A stretch of 64,000 nt of DNA from the NCBI GenBank assembly GCA_048594725.1, contig JBMDXA010000018.1:1-64000 (forward strand), in the 5' to 3' direction. Below, piece by piece: positions 16,405-26,376 of the stretch. The notes beneath the pieces were generated by a model, which was not told the DNA's origin, made no database searches, and saw only the letters and a list, made by a program, of their open reading frames with translations. The translations under genes and the position numbers were made by a program. Source of the stretch: JAFDZV01 sp048594725 (GTDB lineage Bacteria; Bacteroidota; Ignavibacteria; OLB7). Each line of letters starts with the position of its first letter. Positions within the stretch are counted from its first letter, which is position 1.

Positions 16405-17325
16405 TCACTTTACAATCGGAACTCCCCCCCACTCCCGTAGATCCCCGATCGTGCATCGCACATCGTTCTCCAGGCGGCGGAGCCAGGTCATCTGGCGCTT
16501 TGCGTAGCGGCGGGTGGATTGCTGGATAAGATCGATCATGCGGGACTCGCTGATTTCCCCGGCAAGCCAGGCAAGCACCTCCGCGTAGCCGACCGTTCGC
16601 ATCCCCGGAGCATTCCGCTCGTAACCGGCGGCCAGCAGCCCCCTGGTCTCCTCCACCAGCCCGGCCTCCAGCATCGACAGAACGCGCCGGTTGATCCGGT
16701 CATAGAGCGTGGCCCGCTCCGGCGCGAGAATGTGATAGACGGGTTTGAACGGAGCCGCCTGGATCGATTCTCCGCCGCTCATAAAAGTGCTGTAGGGAAT
16801 CCCGGTCTGGTGGTAGCAGCAGAGCGCCCGCAGGGTTTTCACGTGGTTGTTGGGGGAATGCGCGCGCGCCGCCTCCGGATCGATCCGCATCAGCTCATCG
16901 TGGAGACGATCGAACCCCTCCTCCTCCCCCCGCTTCTGAAGCTCCGCAAGGATCTCCGGGTCCACCGTGGGAGCCCCCAGCCCCTCGAAGAGCGCCTTTA
17001 CGTAGAATCCCGATCCTCCCACCACCAGCGGCGTCCCCCCGCGTTCCAGTACCCCGGCGATGGCGTTCCTGGCCGCTTCGGCATACTCACCGGCGGAGTA
17101 GAGTACGTCCGGCGCGACGATATCGATAAGATGGTGCCGGACGCGCGCCAGTTCCTCCGGCGAGGGTTTGGCGGTGCCGATATCCATGCCGGCGTAGATC
17201 TGCCGGGAATCGGCCGAGATGATCTCGATGCCGGGATGGCGCTCCGCCAGCTCCAGCGACAGAGCGGTCTTGCCGGATGCGGTAGGACCGATGATAACCG
17301 GAATGGCTCCCCTCTGCACGGTCAT
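16405..17325 (-). CDS. miaA: tRNA dimethylallyltransferase
   Basis: A 306-residue enzyme that transfers a dimethylallyl group to N6 of A37 in tRNAs reading U-starting codons. Key motifs are the P-loop GPTASGKT (residues 12-19), the substrate-tRNA segment ISADSRQIYAGMDIGTAKP, the VGGSGFYVKAL segment, and the C-terminal basic helix RRYAKRQMTWLRR. Length is normal. Its start overlaps the pcm stop by four bases, so it is the last gene of a cdaA-pcm-miaA operon read leftward. Confidence 0.95.
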   Translation of the reverse strand: MTVQRGAIPVIIGPTASGKTALSLELAERHPGIEIISADSRQIYAGMDIGTAKPSPEELARVRHHLIDIVAPDVLYSAGEYAEAARNAIAGVLERGGTPLVVGGSGFYVKALFEGLGAPTVDPEILAELQKRGEEEGFDRLHDELMRIDPEAARAHSPNNHVKTLRALCCYHQTGIPYSTFMSGGESIQAAPFKPVYHILAPERATLYDRINRRVLSMLEAGLVEETRGLLAAGYERNAPGMRTVGYAEVLAWLAGEISESRMIDLIQQSTRRYAKRQMTWLRRLENDVRCTIGDLREWGGVPIVK

Positions 17326-18032
17326 CGCGACTCGTTCCCCGTATCATCCCTGTCCCAGGCATTGCGGCCGATCAGCGGCACGAACTTGAACTCGCCGTAC
17401 TCGAACAGATCGTACTCCCCGCTATCCCCCACCTTCACCGCCATCTGCATCCGCTGCACCTGCCGGTCGCCGGTGGGGATCACCAGACGGCCATCCGGGG
17501 CGAGCTGCCGCAGAAGCGACGAGGGGATCACCGGCGCACCGGCGGTGACGATGATACGGTCGTAGGGGGCATAGCTGGTCCAGCCGAGCGTCCCGTCGCC
17601 GAGATAGGTGGCGACATTGCAGCCGATCTTCTCCAGCGCCCTGCGCGCGCCGGCCATCAGCTCGGCGTGGCGCTCCACGGTAAACACCTTCATTCCCATC
17701 ACCGAGAGCACGGCGGCCTGATAGCCGCTTCCGGTGCCGATCTCCAGCACCTTCATGCCGGGGCGCGCTTCAAGGATCTGGCTCATCGTCGCCACGGTAA
17801 AGGGCTGCGAGATGGTCTGCCCGCACCCTATCGGGAGCGCATCGTCATCGTAGGCGCGATGGCGGAACGCCGGAGGAACGAACTCCTCGCGGGGGATGGA
17901 GCCGATGGCATGAAGCACGGCCTCGTCGTGGATGCCCCGGTCGCGCAGCAGCGCAACCAGCTCGCGGCGGGCGATGGAATTGGGGGATGAGAAGCGTCTC
18001 TGATGATCGATCATTATCCTGTTACTGCCCAT
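17322..18032 (-). CDS. pcm: Protein-L-isoaspartate O-methyltransferase
   Basis: A 236-residue AdoMet-dependent enzyme that methylates L-isoaspartyl residues to start repair of aged proteins. Visible motifs are IPREEFVPPAFRHRAYDDDALPIG, the QTISQPF substrate loop, AdoMet motif I VLEIGTGSGYQAAVL, and the DRIIVTAGAP strand. Starts at residue 1 or residue 7 (MIDHQRR) are both possible. The gene overlaps cdaA upstream by 11 bases and miaA downstream by four, indicating translational coupling. Confidence 0.92.
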   Translation of the reverse strand: MGSNRIMIDHQRRFSSPNSIARRELVALLRDRGIHDEAVLHAIGSIPREEFVPPAFRHRAYDDDALPIGCGQTISQPFTVATMSQILEARPGMKVLEIGTGSGYQAAVLSVMGMKVFTVERHAELMAGARRALEKIGCNVATYLGDGTLGWTSYAPYDRIIVTAGAPVIPSSLLRQLAPDGRLVIPTGDRQVQRMQMAVKVGDSGEYDLFEYGEFKFVPLIGRNAWDRDDTGNESR

Positions 18033-18921
18033 GATTTCCGGAAGAGCGTTTTGCCTTCCGTGTGCGTCGTCTCCGCAGCATCGTTCCCTGCCGCTGCGCC
18101 AGTGAATCCATGATCGCCCGCATCACCCGGCGGTCGCGCCGGTTCAGCGTCACCTCCAGCGCCTGCAGGAGCGTCAGGCGGAGCGTGTCGATCGACTGGT
18201 TGTAATACAGCTTCCCTTCCTGCGCAAAACTGATCCTGCCGGTCTCCTCGCTTACGATGATAACGAAGACGTCGGCCTGCTCGCTGATGCCGAGTCCGGC
18301 ACGATGGCGGGTTCCGAGGAGCACATCGGCGATACGGGTGGCGGCGCTGAGCGGGAGCACCACCCGCGCCGAGCGGATCTGTTCGCCGCTCACCACCACC
18401 GCGCCATCATGCAGGGGGGATTTCGGGTTGAAGATCGAGACCAGCATCTCCTTGGTCAGCTTGGAATCGATCGGCACCCCGGTATCGAACGTCAGGGAGA
18501 TATCGGTGGTGCGCGTCACCACGATCAGCGCGCCGTAGCGCCGCAGCGCCAGATCCTCCGAGGCGCTCACCAGTTCGTCCACCGCCTGGCTGATATCATA
18601 TCGCTCGAACGACGTAAACAGGCCGTTGCGCCCTATCAGCAGGAGGATTCTTCGGAGTTCCGGCTGGAACAGGATGATAAGCGCTATCACCCAGATATCG
18701 CTCACCGTCCGGAGCATCCAGCTCAGAAGCTTCATATCGAGCGTCTGGCTTACGAAGCTGACGGCGATGATCAGGAGCAGACCGAGGAAGATCTGCGCCG
18801 CGATCGTTCCGCGCATCACCGAGTACAGGCGATACAGCACAAACGCCACGATCGCGATATCGATCAGGTCGATAACCGTGATCCGGAGAAAGCCGATCTG
18901 AAAAAGAAGTGGGTTGGGCAT
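18022..18921 (-). CDS. cdaA: Diadenylate cyclase (c-di-AMP synthase) CdaA
   Basis: A 299-residue membrane-bound cyclase making c-di-AMP from two ATP. Three N-terminal hydrophobic segments (about residues 10-30, 36-56 and 62-82) precede a DAC domain with the catalytic DGA (SPLHDGAVVV) and RHR (GTRHRAGLG) motifs. The C terminus is very basic. ATG 18921 is chosen because upstream residues are not membrane-like, although no clear Shine-Dalgarno sequence is present. First gene of the cdaA-pcm-miaA overlap operon. c-di-AMP commonly controls potassium and cell-wall homeostasis. Confidence 0.92.
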   Translation of the reverse strand: MPNPLLFQIGFLRITVIDLIDIAIVAFVLYRLYSVMRGTIAAQIFLGLLLIIAVSFVSQTLDMKLLSWMLRTVSDIWVIALIILFQPELRRILLLIGRNGLFTSFERYDISQAVDELVSASEDLALRRYGALIVVTRTTDISLTFDTGVPIDSKLTKEMLVSIFNPKSPLHDGAVVVSGEQIRSARVVLPLSAATRIADVLLGTRHRAGLGISEQADVFVIIVSEETGRISFAQEGKLYYNQSIDTLRLTLLQALEVTLNRRDRRVMRAIMDSLAQRQGTMLRRRRTRKAKRSSGNHGQ

Positions 18922-19232
18922 CAGGAGCTTGTTGCCGCGTTGATGCAAGCCGGATGGAAGACCATATCCCCCCTGTTGTTCCGCGTTATTGCTGCGCGCC
19001 GGGCCGGGACGGAAGAGCGCGCTGTTGATCCGCCGGCCAGGGGGCGCTGAAAGAGAGTAAAATAGCACATCCTCCCCAATCGCGCGCAGTGACCGTTCCA
19101 GGCAAGCGGCAACTGCGGGCCATGCCGGAAGCGATGATGCGAACAGAAGGAATGATGGTGGGCCGGAATCCGGCAAGCGGCGCGGCAAAGATCTGCTGTC
19201 ATCTTCCGCCTGCAGGATTGATTATCGGGAGA
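18922..19232. other. Intergenic, nothing recognised
   Basis: About 310 bases between cdaA and a small membrane-protein gene, both leftward. The cdaA promoter should lie here. No repeat or RNA motif was seen. Confidence 0.4.
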
Positions 19233-19424
19233 TCACTTCTTGCGGCTCAAGGCCAGGAACAGGGTTCCGAGCGTTATCAGCATGGTTCCGGAGACAAGGA
19301 TCACCAGAGAGGGCCCCAATTCCCCCTCCATTCCGATCCGTACCATCGCGAAGATCTCGATCAGGATGCCCAGAACGAGCATGACGATGGAGATGATTTT
19401 AAGCTGCGGTGCGGCCTCGTTCAT
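19233..19424 (-). CDS. Small two-helix membrane protein
   Basis: A 63-residue protein with two hydrophobic helices (about residues 9-29 and 37-57) joined by a short loop containing GMEGELGP, and a basic C terminus (SRKK). Such layout with few charges inside the helices is unlikely by chance, which supports a genuine gene. I do not recognise the family. It stands alone between cdaA and a GNAT gene on the same strand. Confidence 0.6.
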   Translation of the reverse strand: MNEAAPQLKIISIVMLVLGILIEIFAMVRIGMEGELGPSLVILVSGTMLITLGTLFLALSRKK

Positions 19425-19524
19425 AGACTACTCTCCCGATACTGGATGATGCTCCCGTGCGGCGCCCTGCACCGGCGGGAGCGGATATGCCACGAACAGT
19501 TCCCATGGTTTAGTTACCACGGTT

Positions 19525-20019
19525 TCAAGGGAACCGTAGATCCTTCAGATAGACCCCGTACGGAACACCGAGGAGCGAAGGGGCGTCATGGCTGAATTCA
19601 AAGCCCATCCGCTGGTACATCCCCAGAGCCACATTCATCATCGGCGTGGTGTGCAGGGCGATGGCCCCCACGCCGTCGCGCCGGGCACGGCGGATGCATT
19701 CCTCTACCAGCGCGCGCCCGATGCCGTGCCCGCGAAAAGCGGGGTCCACCGCCAGCATGCGCACCACCGACCATTCCGGCTGGAAGAAGCTGCTCCGTGG
19801 CCTGCCGGGCCCCACATATACCACCGCTCCGGCAAGGCGGTCTCCGGCATCCGCCACGATCAGCTCACCGGTTTCCGTAAGAGAGGACATCTTCGCGATA
19901 TTGCCCGCAAGCGCCGGCCAGTCGGAATAGGCCTCGCGGTACTGTTCATAGGCCGCCAGGGCAATCCGGTTGACCGCGGCATCATCGTCCGGACGAAATT
20001 CTCTGAGCTGGTACTGCAT
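19525..20019 (-). CDS. GNAT-family N-acetyltransferase
   Basis: A 164-residue GNAT enzyme, predicted to transfer an acetyl group from acetyl-CoA to an unknown amine. The pattern is complete: the opening strand YQLREFRPDD, the central VRMLAVDPAFRGHGIGRALVEEC with the acetyl-CoA pyrophosphate loop R-G-H-G-I-G, and the terminal MYQRMGFEF. Neighbours give no clue to the substrate. Confidence 0.85.
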   Translation of the reverse strand: MQYQLREFRPDDDAAVNRIALAAYEQYREAYSDWPALAGNIAKMSSLTETGELIVADAGDRLAGAVVYVGPGRPRSSFFQPEWSVVRMLAVDPAFRGHGIGRALVEECIRRARRDGVGAIALHTTPMMNVALGMYQRMGFEFSHDAPSLLGVPYGVYLKDLRFP

Positions 20020-20196
20020 GGGGTCGGGGCAACAATTGGGCGGAACGATAAAACCTTCCAGGCGTCGGGGCAGTGGCCTGAAAGGTTCATCATGAAGCGC
20101 GCGGATATCACCGCCGGAGCTACCCGGCCGTGCACGGCATATTCTATCACGGAGGCGGCATACCGGGCCGCCCGGCGCAGCGGTTGCCGGAGGAGC

Positions 20197-21171
20197 CTAG
20201 AGCCCTCCGGTGACCCCGCTCTCCTCGTAGGCGCGGATGATCTCCTTGACCAGGCGATGGCGCACCACGTCGGCCTTCTCGAAGTAGGTGAAGCCGATGC
20301 CATCGATCCCCTGAAGGATGCTCTCGGCCTGCACCAGACCGCTCTCCACGTTCCTGGGCAGATCGATCTGGGTAAGATCTCCCGTGATGATCGCGCGGCT
20401 GTTGGCGCCGAGACGGGTCAGGAACATCTTCATCTGCATGGTCGTGGCGTTCTGCGCCTCGTCGAGAATCACAAACGCGTTATTGAGCGTGCGGCCGCGC
20501 ATATACGCCAGCGGCACCACCTCGATCCCCCGCTTCTCCATCATCGACTTCAGCTTCTCCGAGGGGATCATATCGTCCAGCGCATCATAGAGCGGGCGGA
20601 GATACGGATCGATCTTCTCCTTGAGATCTCCCGGAAGAAACCCGAGGCTCTCCCCGGCTTCCACCGCCGGGCGTGCCAGCACCAGCTTGTTCACTTCGCG
20701 GTTGCGGAACGCGGCCACCGCCATCGCCACGGCGAGGTAGGTTTTGCCGGTACCGGCCGGGCCGATGGCGAAGACGATATCGTTCTCGCGCACCTTGCGA
20801 TAATAATCCTTCTGGCGATCGCCACGGGCCTTCACCACGTTCTCCTTGCCGAAGAGGATCACCTCATCGAGGTTCTGCCCCTGAAGCTGCTGCTGCTGCT
20901 CGGCCTTGCCCCCGGCCACCAGATCGATAATCATCTCGACATCCTTCGGCAGAAGCGACCCATTGCGCTGCACCATGTAGATCATCTCGTTGATGATCTT
21001 CTCGATGGAAGCGGTTTCGGCCGGCTCGCCACGCAGGACCACCGTATCGCCACGCACCGTCACGGTGGTATCGAAGCGGCTTTCGAGCACGTTCAGATTG
21101 GCATCATTGAATCCCAGAAATGCAAGCTGGTCGATGCCGCCCAGTTTGATCTTTTTCTCGACTATCTCCAT
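20197..21171 (-). CDS. phoH: PhoH-like ATPase
   Basis: A 324-residue PhoH/YbeZ-type protein. An N-terminal KH-like region (about 1-110, with VTVRGDTVVLRGEP) precedes a P-loop domain with Walker A GPAGTGKT and Walker B FVILDEAQN, then the family signature MQMKMFLTRLG and SRAIITGDLTQIDLP. YbeZ proteins usually act with the endoribonuclease YbeY in ribosome and RNA quality control. No ybeY lies next to it here. The gene appears monocistronic. Confidence 0.92.
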   Translation of the reverse strand: MEIVEKKIKLGGIDQLAFLGFNDANLNVLESRFDTTVTVRGDTVVLRGEPAETASIEKIINEMIYMVQRNGSLLPKDVEMIIDLVAGGKAEQQQQLQGQNLDEVILFGKENVVKARGDRQKDYYRKVRENDIVFAIGPAGTGKTYLAVAMAVAAFRNREVNKLVLARPAVEAGESLGFLPGDLKEKIDPYLRPLYDALDDMIPSEKLKSMMEKRGIEVVPLAYMRGRTLNNAFVILDEAQNATTMQMKMFLTRLGANSRAIITGDLTQIDLPRNVESGLVQAESILQGIDGIGFTYFEKADVVRHRLVKEIIRAYEESGVTGGL

Positions 21172-21293
21172 GTATCAAAGATATATAATGAGAATGACTC
21201 CTCCTTCAGATACGCCGGAGCCGATACGGAAAAGCTCCCCGGGAGAGTTCTCCCGGAGAGCTTTCACTCCACTATCGATGACGCGGCAGCCGA

Positions 21294-22106
21294 TTAGCGA
21301 TTGCCACTTCCGGCGTCCTGCTGGTCCACCTGCTGCTGGCGTTCGGTAGCCACGCGGCGGGTTGCCATCCGCTTCTTGCGGTAATAGAGGCGCTCGGCGC
21401 GAAGTTCCTCATCGGACTTCGGACCGGCCGGCGGGATCGTCAGAACCTGTCCCGGATAGATGATGTCCGGGTTGCGGATCTGGTCCATGTTCGCCACGTA
21501 GATCTTCGACCACATCAGCGGATCGTTGTAGATCTGCTCCTTGCCGGCGATGTTCCAGAGGCAGTCACGGTCCTGCGCCCAGGTGCCGACGGTGTAGGTG
21601 TTGCTACGGGCACGGCCACGGATGCTGTTGATCTCGCGGGCGACCTCGATGATCTTGTTATAGAACTCCGGCAGCACTGCCAGGCGCTCGCGGCGCATGG
21701 CGTTGAGCTGCGACTCCAGCGTGGCAAGCTCCGGGAGCATGCTGCCGATCTGGTCGTCGCTCATGCGGCCGATCTCACGTACGCGCGATTCGATACGCCC
21801 GAGCCTCTCGCGGAAGTTGCGAACATCGGCCTCGGTGGCGCCCACAAGAGCGTACAGCTCCTCGTTGCAGCGGCGCGTATCGTTCATCATCTGCGTCATC
21901 TGCGAGTTGAGCGTGGAGGTCTCGGTCTCAAGACCGGCAAGCTCGCTCTGCAGCGTGTTGACGCGATTGGTGAACTCGGTGATGCGGGCTTCCGCTTCGG
22001 TCTTGGTGAGATCCTCGTCGCGCTTGTTCGGGTCAACCACCGGCGGCTGCGCAAAGAGCGGAGCCGTAATCAGTACGGCCGCCATCGAGAGGATGAATTT
22101 CTTCAT
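21294..22106 (-). CDS. LysM-domain exported protein with coiled coil
   Basis: A 270-residue exported protein. ATG 22106 is chosen because it begins a signal peptide (KKFILSMAAVLITAPLFAQ). Residues 35-160 are strongly helical with heptads, likely a coiled coil. Residues about 170-230 form a LysM peptidoglycan-binding domain ending in PDIIYPGQVLTIPP. The tail is basic and Gln-rich. It lies 45 bases after a coiled-coil lipoprotein gene, so the two form an operon. A role linking peptidoglycan to outer-membrane components is suggested by LysM plus lipoprotein, but this is inference. Confidence 0.82.
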   Translation of the reverse strand: MKKFILSMAAVLITAPLFAQPPVVDPNKRDEDLTKTEAEARITEFTNRVNTLQSELAGLETETSTLNSQMTQMMNDTRRCNEELYALVGATEADVRNFRERLGRIESRVREIGRMSDDQIGSMLPELATLESQLNAMRRERLAVLPEFYNKIIEVAREINSIRGRARSNTYTVGTWAQDRDCLWNIAGKEQIYNDPLMWSKIYVANMDQIRNPDIIYPGQVLTIPPAGPKSDEELRAERLYYRKKRMATRRVATERQQQVDQQDAGSGNR

Positions 22107-22150
22107 ATTAAGATATCTCCAGTTTGTTTCAGCTAATGAGTGGATGTGGA

Positions 22151-22477
22151 TTAACGACGGGGAGCCGACTGAGTCCCCGAAGCGACCGTATCCTTCCAGT
22201 CCGGCCATACATCAGGCCACTGGGAGAGCTTCCCCTGGACAAACGCCTTGTCCTGGTTGCAACGGTCGAGTTCAGCCCGACGATTGTTAATCTCACCCTG
22301 GAGACGGGTTCTTTCATCCCTCTTGGCACGCACCTGCTGGGTCAGCGTCTGCTCCTGCTGCCGCAGCTCGCGAAGCCGTGCGAGCTGCTCCTCCGTGATC
22401 TTGTTCGAGCAGCTTGCGAGCGTCGCGGCACTCGCGACCGCCACCACGAGTGCTCCATACCGCAGTGCTTGTTTCAT
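22151..22477 (-). CDS. Small coiled-coil lipoprotein
   Basis: A 108-residue lipoprotein. The signal peptide ends in the lipobox LASC with C23. Residues 28-80 are a charged heptad helix (ITEEQLARLRELRQQEQTL) followed by a Trp/Asp-rich tail with a WPDVWPDW motif. It is transcribed just before the LysM gene. Because both have coiled coils, they may interact. No named family recognised. Confidence 0.75.
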   Translation of the reverse strand: MKQALRYGALVVAVASAATLASCSNKITEEQLARLRELRQQEQTLTQQVRAKRDERTRLQGEINNRRAELDRCNQDKAFVQGKLSQWPDVWPDWKDTVASGTQSAPRR

Positions 22478-22935
22478 TAAGATTCCTCCTCAGTATTTGG
22501 ATCGGTTATGTGAGAGTCGGTTCAAAAGTACATGTCGAGCGATTCACCGACAAACACCACGCCAACTCATCAGTACGCTATCCGCTAGACACCATTCCAT
22601 GGGAATGTAACGTTGGGGCTTGTGGTCAACATCGTCTGAGACGACAGACCCATTACGCACGTTGGCTATATCGGAGATCGCGAATTTGTCTTAACAACGA
22701 AACCCCATTCGCGGAAGTTAGCGCCCGCATTTTGCGCGATAATACGAAATCCGATCTTAACGGGAATTATGCGCATTTTTTATTACAGTTCCAGAGGAGT
22801 TTCGCCAACCCGCCGATACAGGGATCATCGCTTTTCCCGCCCCGCTGCGGGCCCATCCCCAGTGCTCCGGCGCCATCGGTGGCGGCAGAGCGGTGGAATC
22901 TCCTGAAGCATGTTCGGCTCCGCAGAGAGAGGTAG
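22478..22935. other. Intergenic, nothing recognised
   Basis: About 460 bases between the lipoprotein gene and the terminator of the efflux operon. It is less GC-rich than its surroundings. It should include the promoter of the lipoprotein-LysM pair. No RNA gene or repeat was identified. Confidence 0.4.
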
Positions 22936-22980
22936 AAAAAAAGGAGGGAGCGATCTGATGTTCGCCGATCGCTCCCTTTT
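22936..22980 (-). terminator. Terminator of the MacAB-TolC operon
   Basis: GGGAGCGATC and its complement GATCGCTCCC form a 10-bp stem around an 11-base loop. On the minus strand the stem is followed by CCTTTTTTT, and on the plus strand by TTTT, so it may work in both directions. Confidence 0.8.
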
Positions 22981-23032
22981 CATCATTCCAATTCCGGACT
23001 CCCCGGCCCCGTGTCTCCCTCCCCTCTTCCCC

Positions 23033-24262
23033 CTACTCGTATCGCAGCGCCTCGATAGGATCGAGCCGCGACGCGCGCCACGCCGGATAGATGCCGAACA
23101 GCAGGCCGATGGCCGTGCAGCTGCCGATGGAGATCCCCACCCAGTCCCACGGCACCGGAGGTGTTACTTGAAGCAGCGCCCCCATCGCCAGCCCGCCGAA
23201 CAGCCCTATCCCGATGCCGATCAGCGCGCCAAGCTGGCAGAGCGTCACCGCCTCGATGATGAACTGCCCGAGGATATCGCCGCTTGTGGCTCCAACGGCC
23301 TTGCGTACACCGATCTCCCTCGTCCGTTCCTTCACCGACACCAGCATGATATTCATGATCCCCACACCGGCGGCCACCAGCGCGATGCCGCCGCAGACCA
23401 GGCCGAAGATGGAGATATACTGGGTGAAGCCGCCGAACGTCTCGCTGATCGATTCGTTGGTGAGCACTTCGAAATCGTTTTCCTCTCCGATCTCCACCCC
23501 TCGTATCGCGCGGAGAATCCCTATCCCCTGCCCCATCGTCTCGTCGAGATCGGCCACCGACCGGGCCCTGACATTGATGCTGGTGGAGGTAGTCCATTCA
23601 TCGAAGAAATACTTCGCGGCGCTGGTGATCGGCACCAGCACAACCTCGTCCTGGCTCTGGCCGAACACCGCCCCCTTGGCCGCCAGCACGCCGATGACGG
23701 TGTAGCGGTGGCTGTTCACCGAAAACGCCTTCCCCAGCGGGGAGCGGTTACCGAAGAGCTTTCCGGCGATCTCCGCGCCGATCACCGCCACGTCGCTCCG
23801 CAACTGCACATCCTGCGCGGTAAGGTTGCGCCCCTGCGCCATGGCGTAGTCCGCGTTGACGATGAACGCCTCGTCCCCGCCGTAGATATCCACGCTGGGA
23901 TCGGTGGCGATACCTTCATACTTGGCGATGCCGCCGATGATCTGGTTTATAAGGCCGATGTTCTCGGCCGAGGTAAGCCTGCGCTTGAACTCCAGCGCCT
24001 GGCGGAGCGTGATATCCTTGCGTTCGCGGTAGCGGCGCCTGGAGTTGCCGAACTCCACCCCGGGATCTTTCTGGATGATAAAGGAGTTGCGGCCGAACGC
24101 CGAGAGCTGGTCGTCCACCTTCGCCTCCAGCGCTCCCACCGCAGCGGCCACCCCCACGATGGCGAACACGCCGATAGCTATCGAGAGCAGCGTCAGACCG
24201 GCGCGCAGCTTGTTGCCGCCGATCGACTGCACCGCCATTCTTACCGATTCGGTTACGTTCAT
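23033..24262 (-). CDS. MacB-type ABC transporter permease (second)
   Basis: A 409-residue permease of the MacB/LolC fold: one N-terminal membrane helix (about 18-40), a large periplasmic MacB_PCD domain (about 45-250), then three helices (about 285-305, 335-360, 370-395). The signatures SVKERTREIGVRKAVGAT, before the third helix, and the terminal YPAWRASRLDPIEALRYE are typical. It is the last gene of the leftward efflux operon, 24 bases after another permease. The two permeases probably act as a heterodimer with the ATPase encoded upstream. Confidence 0.9.
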   Translation of the reverse strand: MNVTESVRMAVQSIGGNKLRAGLTLLSIAIGVFAIVGVAAAVGALEAKVDDQLSAFGRNSFIIQKDPGVEFGNSRRRYRERKDITLRQALEFKRRLTSAENIGLINQIIGGIAKYEGIATDPSVDIYGGDEAFIVNADYAMAQGRNLTAQDVQLRSDVAVIGAEIAGKLFGNRSPLGKAFSVNSHRYTVIGVLAAKGAVFGQSQDEVVLVPITSAAKYFFDEWTTSTSINVRARSVADLDETMGQGIGILRAIRGVEIGEENDFEVLTNESISETFGGFTQYISIFGLVCGGIALVAAGVGIMNIMLVSVKERTREIGVRKAVGATSGDILGQFIIEAVTLCQLGALIGIGIGLFGGLAMGALLQVTPPVPWDWVGISIGSCTAIGLLFGIYPAWRASRLDPIEALRYE

Positions 24263-24286
24263 CCTTGCACTCCAACGTTATCTGCG

Positions 24287-25501
24287 TTACTCCGCGCGAA
24301 GAGCGTCCACCGGGTCCATTCGCGCGCCGCGATATGCCGGAATGATACCCGCCAGCACCCCCACGAACGCCGAGACCATCACGGCGATCGCCACCTGGGC
24401 GGGGGGAATGATCGGGCTGAGAAAATCGAGATCGTACGCATCCTTCAACCAGGTGGCGCCGAAGTAGGCGGCCACCGAGGTGATCGCCAGCGCTATCAGC
24501 GAGCCGAGAAGACAGAGCACCACCGCCTCCACCAGAAACTGCAGCAGGATGCGCCTGCGCGTGGCCCCCAGCGCCTTGCGGATGCCGATCTCCTTGGTGC
24601 GCTCGGTCACCGAGACGAACATGATGTTCATGATGCCGATGGAGCCCACCAGAAACGAAAGCCCGGTCAGCGCAAGGCCCACGCCGAAGACGATAAAGCG
24701 GAGCTGCGCGGTCTGGTCGCGAAACGCCTGCTGCGTGTTCACCGCGAAGTCGTCCTTCTGCCCCGGCGCCAGCGATCGCACCTGGCGCATCACACCGATG
24801 GTCTCGTACTTCACCTCCTCCACCTTGTCCACTCCACCCGCCTTCACGTTGATGGTGATGCGGGTGTTGGTGCCATACATCGAGAAGAATTTCTTGATCG
24901 GGATCAGGATCTGGTTGTCCACGAAATCCATCCCGAGCGCGCCGCGCTTCGGCATCACGCCGATCACCGTAAACGGCGTCCCGTCGATACGGATCGTCTT
25001 GCCGATGGGGTCCACAGCGGAGAAAAGATGATCGGCGGTCACCGGTCCGAGCACGGCCACACCGGCGGCGCCTTCATCCTCCATCGGCGTGAAGAACCGT
25101 CCTCCCCCCATGTTCCCTCCCAGCATATCGTTGTACTGGCTGGTAACGCCCAGGGTGGCGGTGCCGCTCAACTGGATGGTGCCGTAATCCACCTTGTACG
25201 CCCCCCGCCGTGTGGTGGGGAGCACATACTCCGGCGATTCCAGCCGCTGCGCCACCTTCAGGAACTGGTTGTAGTTGATGTTCTTCCGGTTGCGGGCCTC
25301 CATCCAGTTTCCCTGCCCGGTCCAGTCGTACTTGTCCACGTAGAGGATATCATCGCCGAAGATATCGAGCGTATCCTCGAGAGCGGTATCCAGCCCCGTC
25401 AGCAGCCACCCCATGATAAGCACGGTGGTAATGCCGATCACGACGCCGAGCGTTGTCAGCACCGCCCGCATCTTGTTCGCGGTCAGCGCCGCGAATGCCA
25501 T
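24287..25501 (-). CDS. MacB-type ABC transporter permease (first)
   Basis: A 404-residue paralogue of the following permease with the same layout: N-terminal helix, MacB_PCD periplasmic domain, then three C-terminal helices. It has the signature SVTERTKEIGIRKALGATRR and the terminal YRGARMDPVDALRAE. It is separated from the upstream ATPase gene by 111 bases containing an AATCGAAAATC-type repeat. Role: membrane half of a mechanotransmission exporter for a peptide, drug or lipid-like substrate that cannot be named from the sequence. Confidence 0.9.
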   Translation of the reverse strand: MAFAALTANKMRAVLTTLGVVIGITTVLIMGWLLTGLDTALEDTLDIFGDDILYVDKYDWTGQGNWMEARNRKNINYNQFLKVAQRLESPEYVLPTTRRGAYKVDYGTIQLSGTATLGVTSQYNDMLGGNMGGGRFFTPMEDEGAAGVAVLGPVTADHLFSAVDPIGKTIRIDGTPFTVIGVMPKRGALGMDFVDNQILIPIKKFFSMYGTNTRITINVKAGGVDKVEEVKYETIGVMRQVRSLAPGQKDDFAVNTQQAFRDQTAQLRFIVFGVGLALTGLSFLVGSIGIMNIMFVSVTERTKEIGIRKALGATRRRILLQFLVEAVVLCLLGSLIALAITSVAAYFGATWLKDAYDLDFLSPIIPPAQVAIAVMVSAFVGVLAGIIPAYRGARMDPVDALRAE

Positions 25502-25530
25502 CTTTATGCTTTCTATAAGGGAGTTCAGGG

Positions 25531-25611
25531 GAATTTTCGATTTTCGATTGACGATTTCAGATCGGGCAGAAACATCCGTGATCCACGGACTACCGACAGC
25601 CGGCGAAGCCT
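25531..25611. repeat. Composite intergenic repeat inside the efflux operon
   Basis: ATTTTCGATTTTCGATTGACGATTT (25534 on) is followed by CCACGGACTACCGACAGCCGGCGAAGCC. Two dispersed repeat families are thus joined in one 80-base spacer between the ATPase and permease genes. Confidence 0.6.
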
Positions 25612-25612
25612 G

Positions 25613-26374
<762 letters not shown>

Positions 26375-26376
26375 CG

